Positions 26,142 through 34,760 of a stretch of 64,000 nucleotides of DNA are shown piece by piece. Origin of the DNA: Gemmatimonadota bacterium (GTDB lineage: Bacteria > Latescibacterota > UBA2968); NCBI GenBank assembly GCA_002727195.1, contig PBWH01000005.1:74625-138624 (forward strand). Reading direction: 5' to 3'. Under the pieces are notes generated by a model. It had not been told where the DNA came from. It worked only from the letters and a program-made list of their open reading frames with translations, and made no database searches. The position numbers were made by a program, and so were the translations under genes. Each line of letters starts with the position of its first letter. Positions within the stretch are counted from its first letter, which is position 1.

Positions 26142-27386
26142 ATGCCAAACCAGACCATCAAATCCATCGAACGCACCGTCCTCTGTATCCCCTTCCACGA
26201 GCGCTGTCACCTGGTCAAGACCGTCCGTGTCAACGGCTGGTCGATGGTCGACCTCTACCGCGTCACCTCTGAATCCGGCTTAGAGGGCATCGGCGAAAAC
26301 CTCGCGCTCTACGGGTCGCCCACCTCGAAAGAAGCAGACTTCGGTCGCGTGGTCGACAAAAACATCTTCGACCTCCTGAACGACGATACGCTCGGCGCCG
26401 GCATCCAGATGGCGCTGTTCGACCTCGCCGGCAAGCTTGTCGATCTACCCTGCCATCGGCTGCTGGGTGAACAGGATCGCGATGCCTGTCCCGTATCGTG
26501 GTGGGCGCAGGACATGCACCCGGAAGAGTGGGCGAACGAAGCCAAAACGGCGGAATCACAGGGCTTCACCTCGATGAAGGCCAAGGCACGTCCCTGGTTC
26601 GACATCGACAAACAACTGGAAGCCGTGTGCAATGCAGTGTCGCCTCATTTCAAGTTCGACGTCGACTTCAACGGGCTGTTGCTTGGAGTCGATCAAGCAG
26701 CCCCTCTGATCCAGAAGCTCGAGTCGAAGTATCCGAACTTGGCGATCGTCGAGAGCCCGATCCCGCAGAGCAACGTCGCCGGAAACGCATTGCTTCGCCG
26801 CAAGATCTCCACCCCGATCTCGATGCACTTCGGTAACCCGCCAGCGCCGACCGCCGTAAGGGAAGGCGTCTGTGACGGCTTCGTCATCAGCGGAGGCGCG
26901 ACTGGCGTACGGAGCCGGGGCAATTTCGCTCAGCATCACGACATGCCCTTCTGGCTCCAGCTCGTGGGCACAGGCCTGACCACCATCTGGTCCGTCCACC
27001 TGGGAGCCGTCCTGAAGATGGCGCGCTGGCCCTATATCCCCTGCATTAACATCTACGAGCATCCGTTGATCGAAGACTTCACGATCGTCGGCGGAAACGT
27101 ACCGGTGCCGGATGCACCTGGCCTGGGCATTACACTCAGCCAAGACGCCGTCGAACGCTACCGAGTAGAGAAGGACTACGAGAAACCGACGCCTCGTCAG
27201 ATCCACACTATCCACTGGCCAGACGGACACGACACCTTCCACCCGAACGGCGATTACCGGACCGACTTCCTCGACGGCAAGCTGCCTGTGTTCCTGCCAG
27301 GCATATCGCTCGATCGTCGCATAGACGACGGCAGCGACGAATTTGATCGCGAGTACCGGGATCGCTTCCCCGAGGAGGCCAAATGA
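26142..27386 (+). CDS. Enolase-superfamily (mandelate racemase/muconate lactonizing-like) protein with unusual third metal ligand
   Basis: A 414-residue enolase-superfamily protein. GAGIQMALFDLAGKLVDLPC marks the start of the barrel; TSMKAKARPWFD gives the KxK bases; DVDFNG and AIVESPIPQ give the first two metal ligands. The place expected for the third acidic ligand reads ISTPISMHFGNPP, with no Asp or Glu, and GFVISGGATG follows. The active site is therefore non-canonical. Likely acts on an acid sugar or related acid. It heads a run of four genes joined by four-base stop/start overlaps. No ribosome site is obvious before ATG 26142. Confidence 0.85.
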   Translation: MPNQTIKSIERTVLCIPFHERCHLVKTVRVNGWSMVDLYRVTSESGLEGIGENLALYGSPTSKEADFGRVVDKNIFDLLNDDTLGAGIQMALFDLAGKLVDLPCHRLLGEQDRDACPVSWWAQDMHPEEWANEAKTAESQGFTSMKAKARPWFDIDKQLEAVCNAVSPHFKFDVDFNGLLLGVDQAAPLIQKLESKYPNLAIVESPIPQSNVAGNALLRRKISTPISMHFGNPPAPTAVREGVCDGFVISGGATGVRSRGNFAQHHDMPFWLQLVGTGLTTIWSVHLGAVLKMARWPYIPCINIYEHPLIEDFTIVGGNVPVPDAPGLGITLSQDAVERYRVEKDYEKPTPRQIHTIHWPDGHDTFHPNGDYRTDFLDGKLPVFLPGISLDRRIDDGSDEFDREYRDRFPEEAK

Positions 27387-27739
27387 TCGACGGACTCGGC
27401 CCCTTTGCCGGCTTGATCGTCCTCACGACGATCTCGATGTATCCGATCTCTTTGCGGAAGCTGTATGTGAAGGCGGTTGAACCTGGATGGGCGGTCCTGA
27501 TCCCAATCTACAATCTGCTCATCTGGATCCGGATCGAGAGGAAGCCGGAATTGTGGATCCTCATTCTGCTGCTCATACCTATCGCCAACTTTATCTTTAG
27601 CATCCTGATCTCGATTTCGTTCGCGAAACAGTTTGGGAAGGATGGGGTGTGGGGCATTGGGATGATCATCCTGAGTTTCATCTTCTACCCGATGCTGGCC
27701 TTCGGGGATGCCGAGTATCGCCCGGAGCCGGTCGAGTGA
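27383..27739 (+). CDS. Small multi-helix membrane protein (DUF5684-like)
   Basis: A 118-residue protein with three to four transmembrane helices. The patterns EPGWAVLIPIYNLLIW, LLLIPIANFIFSILISISFA, then KQFGKDGVWGIGM and YPMLAFGDAEY are typical of DUF5684-type proteins, whose function is unknown and which are often near signal peptidase genes. Its ATG overlaps the previous stop (ATGA) and its stop overlaps the next GTG (GTGA), so it is translationally coupled on both sides. Confidence 0.75.
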   Translation: MIDGLGPFAGLIVLTTISMYPISLRKLYVKAVEPGWAVLIPIYNLLIWIRIERKPELWILILLLIPIANFIFSILISISFAKQFGKDGVWGIGMIILSFIFYPMLAFGDAEYRPEPVE

Positions 27740-28191
27740 CAGCGGTCGAGCACCCGAGACTCAACCTGCCCTTCTGCAATCTCGAACTCCGATCGAGTGA
27801 GACCGCCACAGAGGTGTTCGACTCGCTCCGCAAGCAGTGGCTCGTCCTCACGCCTGAAGAGTGGGTTCGCCAGCACATGCTCCACTACCTGACCGATCAA
27901 CTTAGCTACCCCATCGGGCTCACAGCGATCGAAAAGGGGTTCGAGCTGAACGGCATTCCATACCGTGCGGACATCGTCACTTACGATCGCTCCGGATCCG
28001 CGATCCTGGTAGTCGAATGCAAGGCACCGTCGATCAAGCTCGGCCAGAAGACCTTCGACCAGATCGGGCAATACAACAAGGTGATCGAAGCAAGATACCT
28101 CGTCGTCTCCAACGGGCTCGAGCACTTCTGCGTCGGCACCGATGCCGGCCAGTGGAAACAGCTCAATCACATCCCGCCCTACGCCGCGTGA
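27736..28191 (+). CDS. Stand-alone HsdR N-terminal-like PD-(D/E)xK nuclease domain protein
   Basis: A 151-residue protein matching the type I restriction enzyme R-subunit N-terminal domain (HSDR_N_2): TPEEWVRQHMLHYLTDQLSY, then YRADIVTYDRSGSAILVVEC and KAPS. The catalytic pattern Asp...Glu-x-Lys (RADIV, VECKAP) is intact. There is no helicase, methylase or specificity subunit nearby, so it is not a restriction system here; similar single-domain proteins are common and uncharacterised. GTG at 27736 overlaps the previous stop. Confidence 0.8.
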   Translation: MTAVEHPRLNLPFCNLELRSSETATEVFDSLRKQWLVLTPEEWVRQHMLHYLTDQLSYPIGLTAIEKGFELNGIPYRADIVTYDRSGSAILVVECKAPSIKLGQKTFDQIGQYNKVIEARYLVVSNGLEHFCVGTDAGQWKQLNHIPPYAA

Positions 28192-28706
28192 TCGAGATCG
28201 AAACAACGACGCTGGGCCGCATAGGCCGATCCGTCAACCGGCTCGGTTTCGGCGGTGCACCTGCTGGACTCACGGACTACCTCAGTAAGTACACCCCAGA
28301 GGATGGGTCCGCACGAGACGGTGTGCTCGACGCCATCTCACGAGCGCTCGATCTGGGTGTCACCTACTTCGATACCGTCGCCGACTATGGGTTAGGAGAA
28401 AACGAGCGCATCTTCGGTGAAGCGCTGGCCGATCGGTCGGACATTTTTCTTGCCACAAAGGTCGCCCGAAATGCCTTCGACGACGTCCGGGCATCGCTCG
28501 AGACGTCGCTCGAACGACTCGGGCGCGACTCGGTGGACCTGCTGTAACTCCACGGATCGAGCTGGACGCATGAATACGTGGGACGCATCCTCGAGTCGGG
28601 CGGGGTTGCCAATCAGCTCAATAGCCTGAAGGAAGAAGGCCTGATCCGCTACACGGGATTCACAACGGAAGACAACAACCGCGGCGTCTACGACCTGGGA
28701 GACGTC
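28188..28706 (+). pseudogene. Aldo/keto reductase fossil (N-terminal half)
   Basis: GTG at 28188 overlaps the previous stop (GTGA). The frame encodes TLGRIGRSVNRLGFGGAPAG, GVTYFDTVADYGLGENERIF and IFLATKVARNAFDD, including the AKR catalytic Asp, Tyr and Lys. In DSVDLL-stop-LHGSSW a TAA (28545-28547) replaces the codon before the catalytic His, probably CAA to TAA. The frame continues LKEEGLIRYTGFTTEDNN and then runs directly into an unrelated amidohydrolase, so the C-terminal half was deleted. Non-functional. Confidence 0.8.
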
Positions 28707-29637
28707 GTGATCGTCGATGCCTGCTGCCACGTCGGTCTGCCCCGCTTCGGGAGCCTTGAAAACGCAATCGCCACAGCGGACGACTTCGGCATCGACCGGT
28801 CGATCCTCGTACTCGGGCCGGCTGCCCCGGACATCGAAACACTGGTCCACACAATGGGACAGTACCCGGACCGCATACGCGCAATCGGTATCCCGTTCGG
28901 TGAAAACGAACGTCAGCGTAGCGAGATCGCCGAGATTCAGATCCGTGCAAGCATCACTGGAATCCGTCTGAGCGGTGATGAGTTCCTCGACAACCCGGTC
29001 GTGGCTGAATTTCTGGGTCAGAGTGGACGCTGGATCTACGCCGTCGGTCTCAGCAACAGTGCCGCCGCAGAAGCCAGGCTCGAATGGTTCGAACAGTATC
29101 CGACCAGCCGGATCGCCGCACCGCACTTCCTTCGCCCTGGTCCAGGACCCGAGTTTCCCCTGGCCAACCTGGTATCAAAATCCACGTTTCTTCACGGTCT
29201 TTTCCCGTCACGGCGGGATGGGCAGCGCAGCCGCATACCCGCACGCGGACCTCAGAACGTGGGTCGAATCAACGATCGGCCTCTCCGGGTGGGATCACGT
29301 CCTGTTCGGCAGCGAGTATCCCGTTATTTTTTGGCGGAACGAAACTTACTGAAGCTGTCTGGATTGGGTTGGAGACCTCCTCTTGGATTCGTCAAAGGAG
29401 GATCGACAGAAATTCCTTGGAGAAACGGCAAATGCCCTGTTCTTCACCCAACCCGACCCGGAGCGCGAAGACGTCGACATCCCGGCCTGGGTGGACGAAC
29501 GGTCCGAACTCAGCCGCACAGTCCCCCTTTGGGACCGCCGCGAAGTCTCGATGCAAATAATCGAACGCTGGCAGAACGCGTACGTTAAGGACATTCAAGA
29601 GAACCGGCACAGAACTTTCAACCAATCTGAGGTCTGA
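28707..29637 (+). pseudogene. Amidohydrolase-fold protein, broken by frameshift and nonsense codon
   Basis: From GTG 28707: VIVDACCHVGLPRFGSLENA, IDRSILVLGPAAPDIETLVH, QYPDRIRAIGIPFGENERQR. Near 29190 the frame shifts; the new frame gives RHGGMGSAAAYPHADLRTWV, ES...WDHVLFGSEYPVIFWRNETY, then TGA (29350-29352), then SCLDWVGDLL and DRQKFLGETANALFF, ending at 29637. The usual HxH is CCH and the final Asp is Glu (GSEYP), so even the intact ancestor had an atypical metal site. It is fused in frame to the aldo/keto reductase fossil upstream. Confidence 0.75.
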
Positions 29638-29709
29638 CCTCTCGCTGTATGGGTATGGTCGGCTGCACCGAAACCACCGTTCCACGGAGTAAACGGGCTT
29701 GAGTCTTGG

Positions 29710-29745
29710 GTTTTCTTGGTGCCCTTAGTGTCTTGGTGGTCAACC
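29710..29745. repeat. Heptad repeat upstream of the SagB-like gene
   Basis: TTTTCTTGGTGCCCTTAGTG then TCTTGGTGGTCAAC: a GTGT/GTGG-type heptad element ending 30 nt before the GTG start at 29775 and pointing to it. Confidence 0.6.
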
Positions 29746-29774
29746 TTCTTTCCCTAGAATGAATAGAGGAACAC

Positions 29775-30521
29775 GTGAAGAAAAAGAAACGCCCAGCCAT
29801 CGGCCGCGACTTCATGCGGCGCACACAGTTCAAGATGATGGACCCGAGCGATCAGCAGCTCAACAAGCCGGGTCCGCCGATCTTCAACCCGCCTCATCCC
29901 TCACTCAAGACAGTCGATCTTCCCGCCGCGCAAGACGTCACCCTAAACGAGATCTCTCTTCGATATGCGATCGACAACCGGAAATCGGAGCGGGAGTTCC
30001 TCGTCGATCATTCGATCCCGTTGGGCGCACTCGCCTACCTATTGTGGGCCACTCAGGGTGTGAAAGAGGCAGACCGGATGGACGCCTTCAAGACGGTCCC
30101 GTCTGCCGGTGCACGACACCCGCTCGAATGCTTCGTCCTCGCCCAGCGCGTCGACGACCTTGAGCCAGGCCTGTATCGCTATGTCGGCCCTGAGCACCAT
30201 ATCCAGAACCTCGAGGCGCCCGACGACATGGCAGAGAAGATTGCCTCCACAACGCTCCAACCGGAACTCATCCAGAACAGCGCGGTCACCTTTATCTGGA
30301 CGGCTGTAGCTTACCGAATGACCTGGCGCTATGGCGACCGCGGATACCGCTATATCCACCTAGACGCCGGCCACGTCGGCCAGAACCTGTATCTCGCCGC
30401 TCAGGCCGTCGGCTGTGGTGTATGTACAACTGCCGCCTTCAACGACGACGACCTCAACCGCACCCTAGGCATCGACGGCAACGACCACTTCGCCGTCTAC
30501 ATGGGTGCCGTCGGCCGGTGA
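29775..30521 (+). CDS. SagB-type nitroreductase-fold dehydrogenase
   Basis: A 248-residue FMN-binding nitroreductase-superfamily protein: ISLRYAIDNRKSEREFLVDH (basic FMN-binding region), LAYLLWATQGV, TVPSAGARHPLECFVLAQRV, GLYRYVGPEHH and HVGQNLYLAAQAVGCGVCTT are diagnostic of the SagB type, which oxidises azolines in TOMM natural products but also includes many orphan proteins. No cyclodehydratase (YcaO) or precursor peptide gene is present, so its substrate is unknown. GTG at 29775 has AGAGGA seven bases upstream. Flanked by fossils on both sides. Confidence 0.87.
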   Translation: MKKKKRPAIGRDFMRRTQFKMMDPSDQQLNKPGPPIFNPPHPSLKTVDLPAAQDVTLNEISLRYAIDNRKSEREFLVDHSIPLGALAYLLWATQGVKEADRMDAFKTVPSAGARHPLECFVLAQRVDDLEPGLYRYVGPEHHIQNLEAPDDMAEKIASTTLQPELIQNSAVTFIWTAVAYRMTWRYGDRGYRYIHLDAGHVGQNLYLAAQAVGCGVCTTAAFNDDDLNRTLGIDGNDHFAVYMGAVGR

Positions 30522-30600
30522 CCGTGTCCAACCCGTAGGAACGGCCTTCACGAGCGCGCCGAAGCACTTAAGCGGAGGCGGCCCGGCCGCGATCCCTTCA

Positions 30601-31647
30601 ATGCGCACGCCCCTCCTCTACGTTCTCGCAGTCCTCCTCCTCGCCTCCTGCGGCGACAACGACCCTCCCACCGGCACCGAGACTGCCCAACCGTCACCGT
30701 CATGACCTGGAACATCTACATCGGCAGCGACGTACAGACTGCCTTCACGAGTCTCGACAACCCGCTCAGCCTCCCTGCAGAAGTAGCCGTATTTTGAACC
30801 TCCGTCCAGGCATCTGACTTCTCCGAACGCACGCAGGCCATCGCCTCGATCATCACCACTGAGCGGCCTCACCTCATCGGACTTCAGGAAGTCTCCAAAT
30901 TCCTGACCCAATCCTCTGGCGACTTCCTGACAGGCAATCCGGTCGCCACCAGCGACGTCGCGCTCGACTTCCTTGACGAACCGATGACCGCTCTGGTTGC
31001 TCAGGGCGTCAGCTACCAGGTAGCTGCCTCAGTGGACAACTCCGACACCGAGTTCATCAGTGTCACAGCGGACGACATCCACCAGATCGATCGCGAAGTC
31101 ATCTTCTCCCGATCGGATTTCCAAGTGGTCACAACCAGTACAGGCCTGTTTCGCGAGCGCGGGACCGTATCCCTCGTTGGAGATGCGGTCGTCGAGATTC
31201 CTCGCGGAGGGGTTATGGCCAACGCCGTCGTTGATGGATTTGAAATCCGTTTCGTCTCGACTCACCTGGAGGTGAGCGCCTTTCACGACATTCAGATCAA
31301 CCAGGCCGAGGAGCAGGTCAGAGAGATCCCTCAGTCGGCGGGGACCACGATCCTTGTCGGCGACATCAACTCTCGCCCCATCCCGTCGATCCCGAACACC
31401 TAAAGATGCGGGCTACACGGATACCTGGATGATGGTCACCGACGACCCCGGCCCCACCTGCTGCCACGCCGATGACCTCCTGAACGAAACACCCAGACTC
31501 GCGGGCCGTATCGACGTGATCGTTGACCGAGGCAACGTAACCCCCATTTCCACTCACGTCGTGAGCGATAAGCTCGAGGACCTTACGTCCTCAGGTCTAT
31601 GGCCTTCGGACCACGATAGAGTCGTGACCACCTTCTCCCTTCCCTGA
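30601..31647 (+). pseudogene. Endonuclease/exonuclease/phosphatase-family lipoprotein pseudogene
   Basis: ATG 30601 begins a lipoprotein signal (LLYVLAVLLLASCGDND). After a frameshift near 30695 the body reads VTVMTWNIYIGSDVQ, has an in-frame TGA (30795-30797), then RPHLIGLQEVSKF, FEIRFVSTHLEV and TTILVGDINSRP, the EEP motifs (WNI, QE, THLE, GDxN). A second frameshift near 31385 leads to DAGYTDTWMM and SSGLWPSDHDRVVTTF (SDH motif). All catalytic motifs are recognisable but are spread over two frames with a stop, so the gene is broken. Confidence 0.85.
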
Positions 31648-31835
31648 TCCGGCTTCATCCGCCTGACAGTTGGCGAATTTTACCAATTTACAGTGGCCAA
31701 CTCCCTCTCAACCACTCCCCGAAACGCTGAAAATTCAAACATTTATGGGGTGTCGTTCGTCATAGGAACTGAATGGTACGCCCATTGCCTAACTAGCGGG
31801 CGTCACCTTAAAGATCAGTGGCACTGGAGGAAGAG

Positions 31836-32423
31836 ATGGAAGCAGGAACAGAGATTTCGAAGGAAGCGGTCGTTCTGGAAATTGCCAGCGAGCTGTATTC
31901 GAAGCAGGACTGGGAGAAGCTGTCCTGCAAGCTCAACGACCTGATCGAGGAAGATCCGAACCGACACGTCATCGTGGACTTCTCACGGGCACGTTGGTTT
32001 GGTGCACCGATCCTGGATGAGCTGGTCGTCGCTGCGGAAACACTGCACCAGAAAAACCGCGAACTGCTCCTCGTCGGATCTCCCATAATCGATCGGATGC
32101 TGAACGCCGCGCGCGTGGACCGGGTCAAACTGTTCGCCAACGTTCAAACCGCCCTTGCAAGTTTCGGGTCCCCGGCCCACACCGCAGCATATCCCCATGA
32201 GCCTGCAGGTCATCCCGAGTGCCCGCTGAGCCTTGGCTCAGCGGGTATATCGAAGGACCCCAACCATAGCGTCACCCAACATCCACCCCGACAGCGTCTG
32301 ACACCGACCCAAACCCATCCCGCTCGAGCAGCCAGCACAGTCCTTCGTGGATCCGCTTTACAACCCACGGCCCCTCGTAGACCAGCGCCGTCAAAAGCTG
32401 CACGGCGGACGCCCCCAGCCTGA
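31836..32423 (+). CDS. STAS-domain protein with an abnormal C-terminal read-through
   Basis: Residues 1-110 form a STAS (anti-sigma antagonist-like) domain: KEAVVLEIASELYSKQDWEK, HVIVDFSRARWFGAPILDEL and RELLLVGSPIIDRMLNAARV. The position that is a phosphorylated Ser in SpoIIAA is Gly/Ala (WFGAP), so it may not be controlled by a kinase. CTGGAGGA precedes ATG 31836. The frame does not stop at the domain end but runs through the terminator hairpin at 32222-32245 and 150 bp antisense into pyrD. That suggests the original stop was lost or shifted recently; the last about 85 residues are probably not native. Confidence 0.7.
   Translation: MEAGTEISKEAVVLEIASELYSKQDWEKLSCKLNDLIEEDPNRHVIVDFSRARWFGAPILDELVVAAETLHQKNRELLLVGSPIIDRMLNAARVDRVKLFANVQTALASFGSPAHTAAYPHEPAGHPECPLSLGSAGISKDPNHSVTQHPPRQRLTPTQTHPARAASTVLRGSALQPTAPRRPAPSKAARRTPPA
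32222..32245. terminator. Terminator hairpin between the STAS and pyrD genes
   Basis: CCCGCTGAGCC and its perfect complement form a stem of up to 11 bp with a minimal loop, between convergent genes. It lies inside the extended STAS frame, evidence that the native STAS gene ended earlier. Confidence 0.65.
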
Positions 32424-33375
32424 TCTTCCGATACGCGTCCTCACCGCTCGAAACCCCACCGACCCCGATAATCGCATACCGCGACCGATCCATCCGTCCA
32501 TACAGACTCCGAATCCGGTCGTTCATCTGTTCCTCGACGGGCTTCCCCGCCAGCGCACCTCGCAGTTCGCCCCAAACACGCTTATCCGTGCGTAACGAAG
32601 CGTGCACGCCTGGCGCGAGATTGAAAGCGAAGCCACGAACGAACCCGAACGGTTCCACGGCTTCCAGCAGCTGCTCGAGAGCTTCATCTCCTCCTAGCGG
32701 AGAAACCTTCAGGTAGAGCGGTCTCTGAACGGTCACCTCAGCAAGTCTGGCCATCATCTCACGCATATTACCCGGATCGGCGAAGAAATCGCGACCATCT
32801 TCCGTGTTCGGGCAACTCAGGTTCAGCATCAGATAGTCTGAACAATCGTGGAGGATCCGGACGGCATCGACATACTCCCTCAATATCTCGTCAGCTGACT
32901 CCGCCGGAGCATCGATCCCTCTGTTTGTCTTCACGATGTTCCCGCCGATCGGCGTAGACGTTCTTCTCTTCAGCAACCGTGACCGCACTACATCTGCTCC
33001 GTCATTCTGAAGCCCGTAGTGCACGATCACGGCCTCGTCTTCCGGAAGCCGGAACAGCCGCGGCTTGGGATTCCCATCCGACGGGTCACGAGAGACAGAA
33101 CCCACTTCGATATGCCCGAAGCCGAGTGCGCTCAGACCGTCTACTGCCCGTCCACTCTTGTCATACCCGGCGGCAAGCCCAACGGGCGTCTCGAACGACA
33201 GACCGTCAAGATCCACCCGCAATCGGGGATCCCGAACAGCAGTCGACCTTCTCAGAGCCTCATCTACAAACGATAGATCTGACGTTCTCGCGGCCAGATC
33301 GATCGCGAGATCGTGCGCCTGTTCCGGATCCAGACGAAAGAGGGTTGGGCGAAGCCAATTTTTGTATACGTTCAA
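32272..33375 (-). CDS. pyrD: Dihydroorotate dehydrogenase (quinone), class 2
   Basis: A 367-residue FMN enzyme for the fourth step of pyrimidine synthesis, oxidising dihydroorotate with quinone. VGLAAGYDKSGRAVDGLSAL, GFGHIEVGSVSRDPSDGNPK, PRLFRLPEDEAVIVHYGLQN and MLNLSCPNTEDGRDFF are present; the Ser in NLSCPNT is the class 2 catalytic base. IIGVGGVSSGEDAYRKIRLG and VQLLTALVYEGPWVVKRI form the FMN phosphate site. The N-terminal NWLRPTLFRLDPEQAHDLAI is the membrane-association helix of class 2. A housekeeping gene, intact amid fossils. Confidence 0.96.
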   Translation of the reverse strand: MNVYKNWLRPTLFRLDPEQAHDLAIDLAARTSDLSFVDEALRRSTAVRDPRLRVDLDGLSFETPVGLAAGYDKSGRAVDGLSALGFGHIEVGSVSRDPSDGNPKPRLFRLPEDEAVIVHYGLQNDGADVVRSRLLKRRTSTPIGGNIVKTNRGIDAPAESADEILREYVDAVRILHDCSDYLMLNLSCPNTEDGRDFFADPGNMREMMARLAEVTVQRPLYLKVSPLGGDEALEQLLEAVEPFGFVRGFAFNLAPGVHASLRTDKRVWGELRGALAGKPVEEQMNDRIRSLYGRMDRSRYAIIGVGGVSSGEDAYRKIRLGASAVQLLTALVYEGPWVVKRIHEGLCWLLERDGFGSVSDAVGVDVG

Positions 33376-33398
33376 TGGACGTTCAAGAAAGGAATCAG

Positions 33399-33800
33399 AT
33401 GGACATTCAAGCTGCGATCGACGCGTTCCTTCGGGCGCCCGTGTTTGGGATCGCCGGCGCGTCGAAGAATCGAGCCAAGTATGGCAACAAGGTCCTTCGC
33501 TGTTACCTGCAAAACGACCGACGAGCGATCCCGATCAACCCGGGAGCCGCTGAAGTCGAGGGACAGACCTGCTACCCAAGCATTTCGGAAATTCCGGAAC
33601 CGATCGAGTCTCTCTCGCTGATCACGTCACCCCACGTGACAGAGCGGATCGTGGACGAAGCCATCGATGCGGGCGTAAAGCACCTGTGGATGCAGCCCGG
33701 CGCGGAGAGCGCAGCCGCAGTCGCCAAGGCCGAAGCCGCTGGCCTGACCGTTATTCACGGCGGCCGCTGTGTACTGGTGTTCCTCGGGTACCACGAATAG
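33399..33800 (+). CDS. CoA-binding domain protein (YccU-like)
   Basis: A 133-residue single Rossmann-like domain: PVFGIAGASKNRAKYGNKVL, AIPINPGAAEVEGQTCYPSI, then SLSLITSPHVTERIVDEAID and HLWMQPGAESAAAV. This is the CoA-binding fold of succinyl-CoA-synthetase-like YccU proteins; role unknown. ATG 33399 is chosen over ATG 33375 because AAAGGA lies six to seven bases before it; the two start regions are similar (MDVQ and MDIQ). Confidence 0.88.
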   Translation: MDIQAAIDAFLRAPVFGIAGASKNRAKYGNKVLRCYLQNDRRAIPINPGAAEVEGQTCYPSISEIPEPIESLSLITSPHVTERIVDEAIDAGVKHLWMQPGAESAAAVAKAEAAGLTVIHGGRCVLVFLGYHE

Positions 33801-33941
33801 GCAGGGGAGCAAGGGGGCAGGGATAAATACGCGTGTCGTCGGACACGCACCGTCAGTTCGAGCGGAGTCGAGAATCGGTCATAAGCCAAGGCCATTGCCA
33901 CCTCAGTTTCTTCCTTGCCGCCTGCTCCCCCGCCCCTCTCC
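33801..33941. repeat. Intergenic: inward-facing heptad repeats, palindrome and TTCGAG element
   Basis: AGGCAGGGGAGCAAGGGGGC next to the CoA-binding gene stop and CTGCTCCCCCGCCCCTCTCC (33921-33940) next to the AlkZ-like gene end are CTCCCGC-type heptads each pointing to its gene. Between them are GCGTGTC-GTCG-GACACGC (33831-33848) and CAGTTCGAGCGGAGTCGAGA (33854-33873), the latter also found at 41365. Confidence 0.55.
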
Positions 33942-34760
33942 CTAGACTTCCTTTCCATCGTAGCAAATGATCTCGTGATTCGGCCCTGAGTATGTCTCAC
34001 GCACAGCCGTCAATATATCAGCCCGCCTCTCCGTTCGTTCCTTCTTCGGAAATTCGACCACGATATCATCCACACCGTGCGGTCCGATCCGCCAGTGGCC
34101 TAGGACGACCCCTCTAAACTAACCGTCGATCAGCAGATACTGCAGGACCTCAAGATCGCCATACCGCTCCTTGTGCTCGAAGGCATAAGCAGTCGCCAGA
34201 AAGTCAGACCGGTGGTTCATCAGGGTCTTCCGCGCGACATTCAGGTCAACGTCGGGTAGCTCAGCGATCCCCCCCTCTCCAACCCCCTCGACCGTCGCCG
34301 CTTGTATCTTCCCATTCGCCTCCATCGAAGCCAGCAGCTTCCTAACCTTGGCCGCCGACCATCCGGACCAGTCGCGCACCTGATCGAGCGTCGCGAACAC
34401 CATCGCATCAAAGAACCGGCTCAAAACCTCGCTCGCCGCCTCTTCCCACAATCGCCGTTCCAGATCGATCTCAGGCCATTCCGACTCGAAGTCGCTCCAC
34501 CCATGTTCCCACGTCGTCTCCGTCTGCTCCTCAAACACGAGAAACGCTTCCTGCATCCGATGAAGTGCGGGCATGATCTGCTTCTTCAACAGCGGGTCCC
34601 CATCCAGCTCCTCCTTCATCTGATCCGTATCGGCCGGCCCGATCTCCTGCACCACATCCAGCACTCGTTGCTGTATCTCGTTCAGCTCCCGCTTGCTCTG
34701 CAGCGGCTGATCCAGCGCCTGCCGCCTCATCCTCGCCGCAATGACCGTATCTTTTGTCAT
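33942..34760 (-). pseudogene. AlkZ-like winged-helix DNA glycosylase gene interrupted by an amber codon
   Basis: The first 213 codons encode a multi-winged-helix protein of the AlkZ/HTH_42 kind (cross-link or alkylation repair glycosylases): LNEIQQRVLDVVQEIGPADT, DQVRDWSGWSAAKVRKLLAS and ERYGDLEVLQYLLIDG. A TAG (34119-34121) then stops the frame, but the same frame continues with a plausible C-terminus: FRGVVLGHWRIGPHGVDDIV, VEFPKKERTERRADIL and SGPNHEIICYDGKEV, to TAG 33942. The conservation of the downstream part implies a recent single nonsense mutation. A truncated 213-residue protein may still be made. The N-terminus is short compared with full AlkZ proteins. Confidence 0.7.

Noticed and set aside
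27736-28191. Type I restriction-modification system
   Set aside because: Only the HsdR N-terminal domain is present; no helicase, methylase or specificity gene is nearby.
29775-30521. TOMM/azole peptide biosynthetic cluster
   Set aside because: No YcaO protein, precursor peptide or export gene in the neighbourhood.
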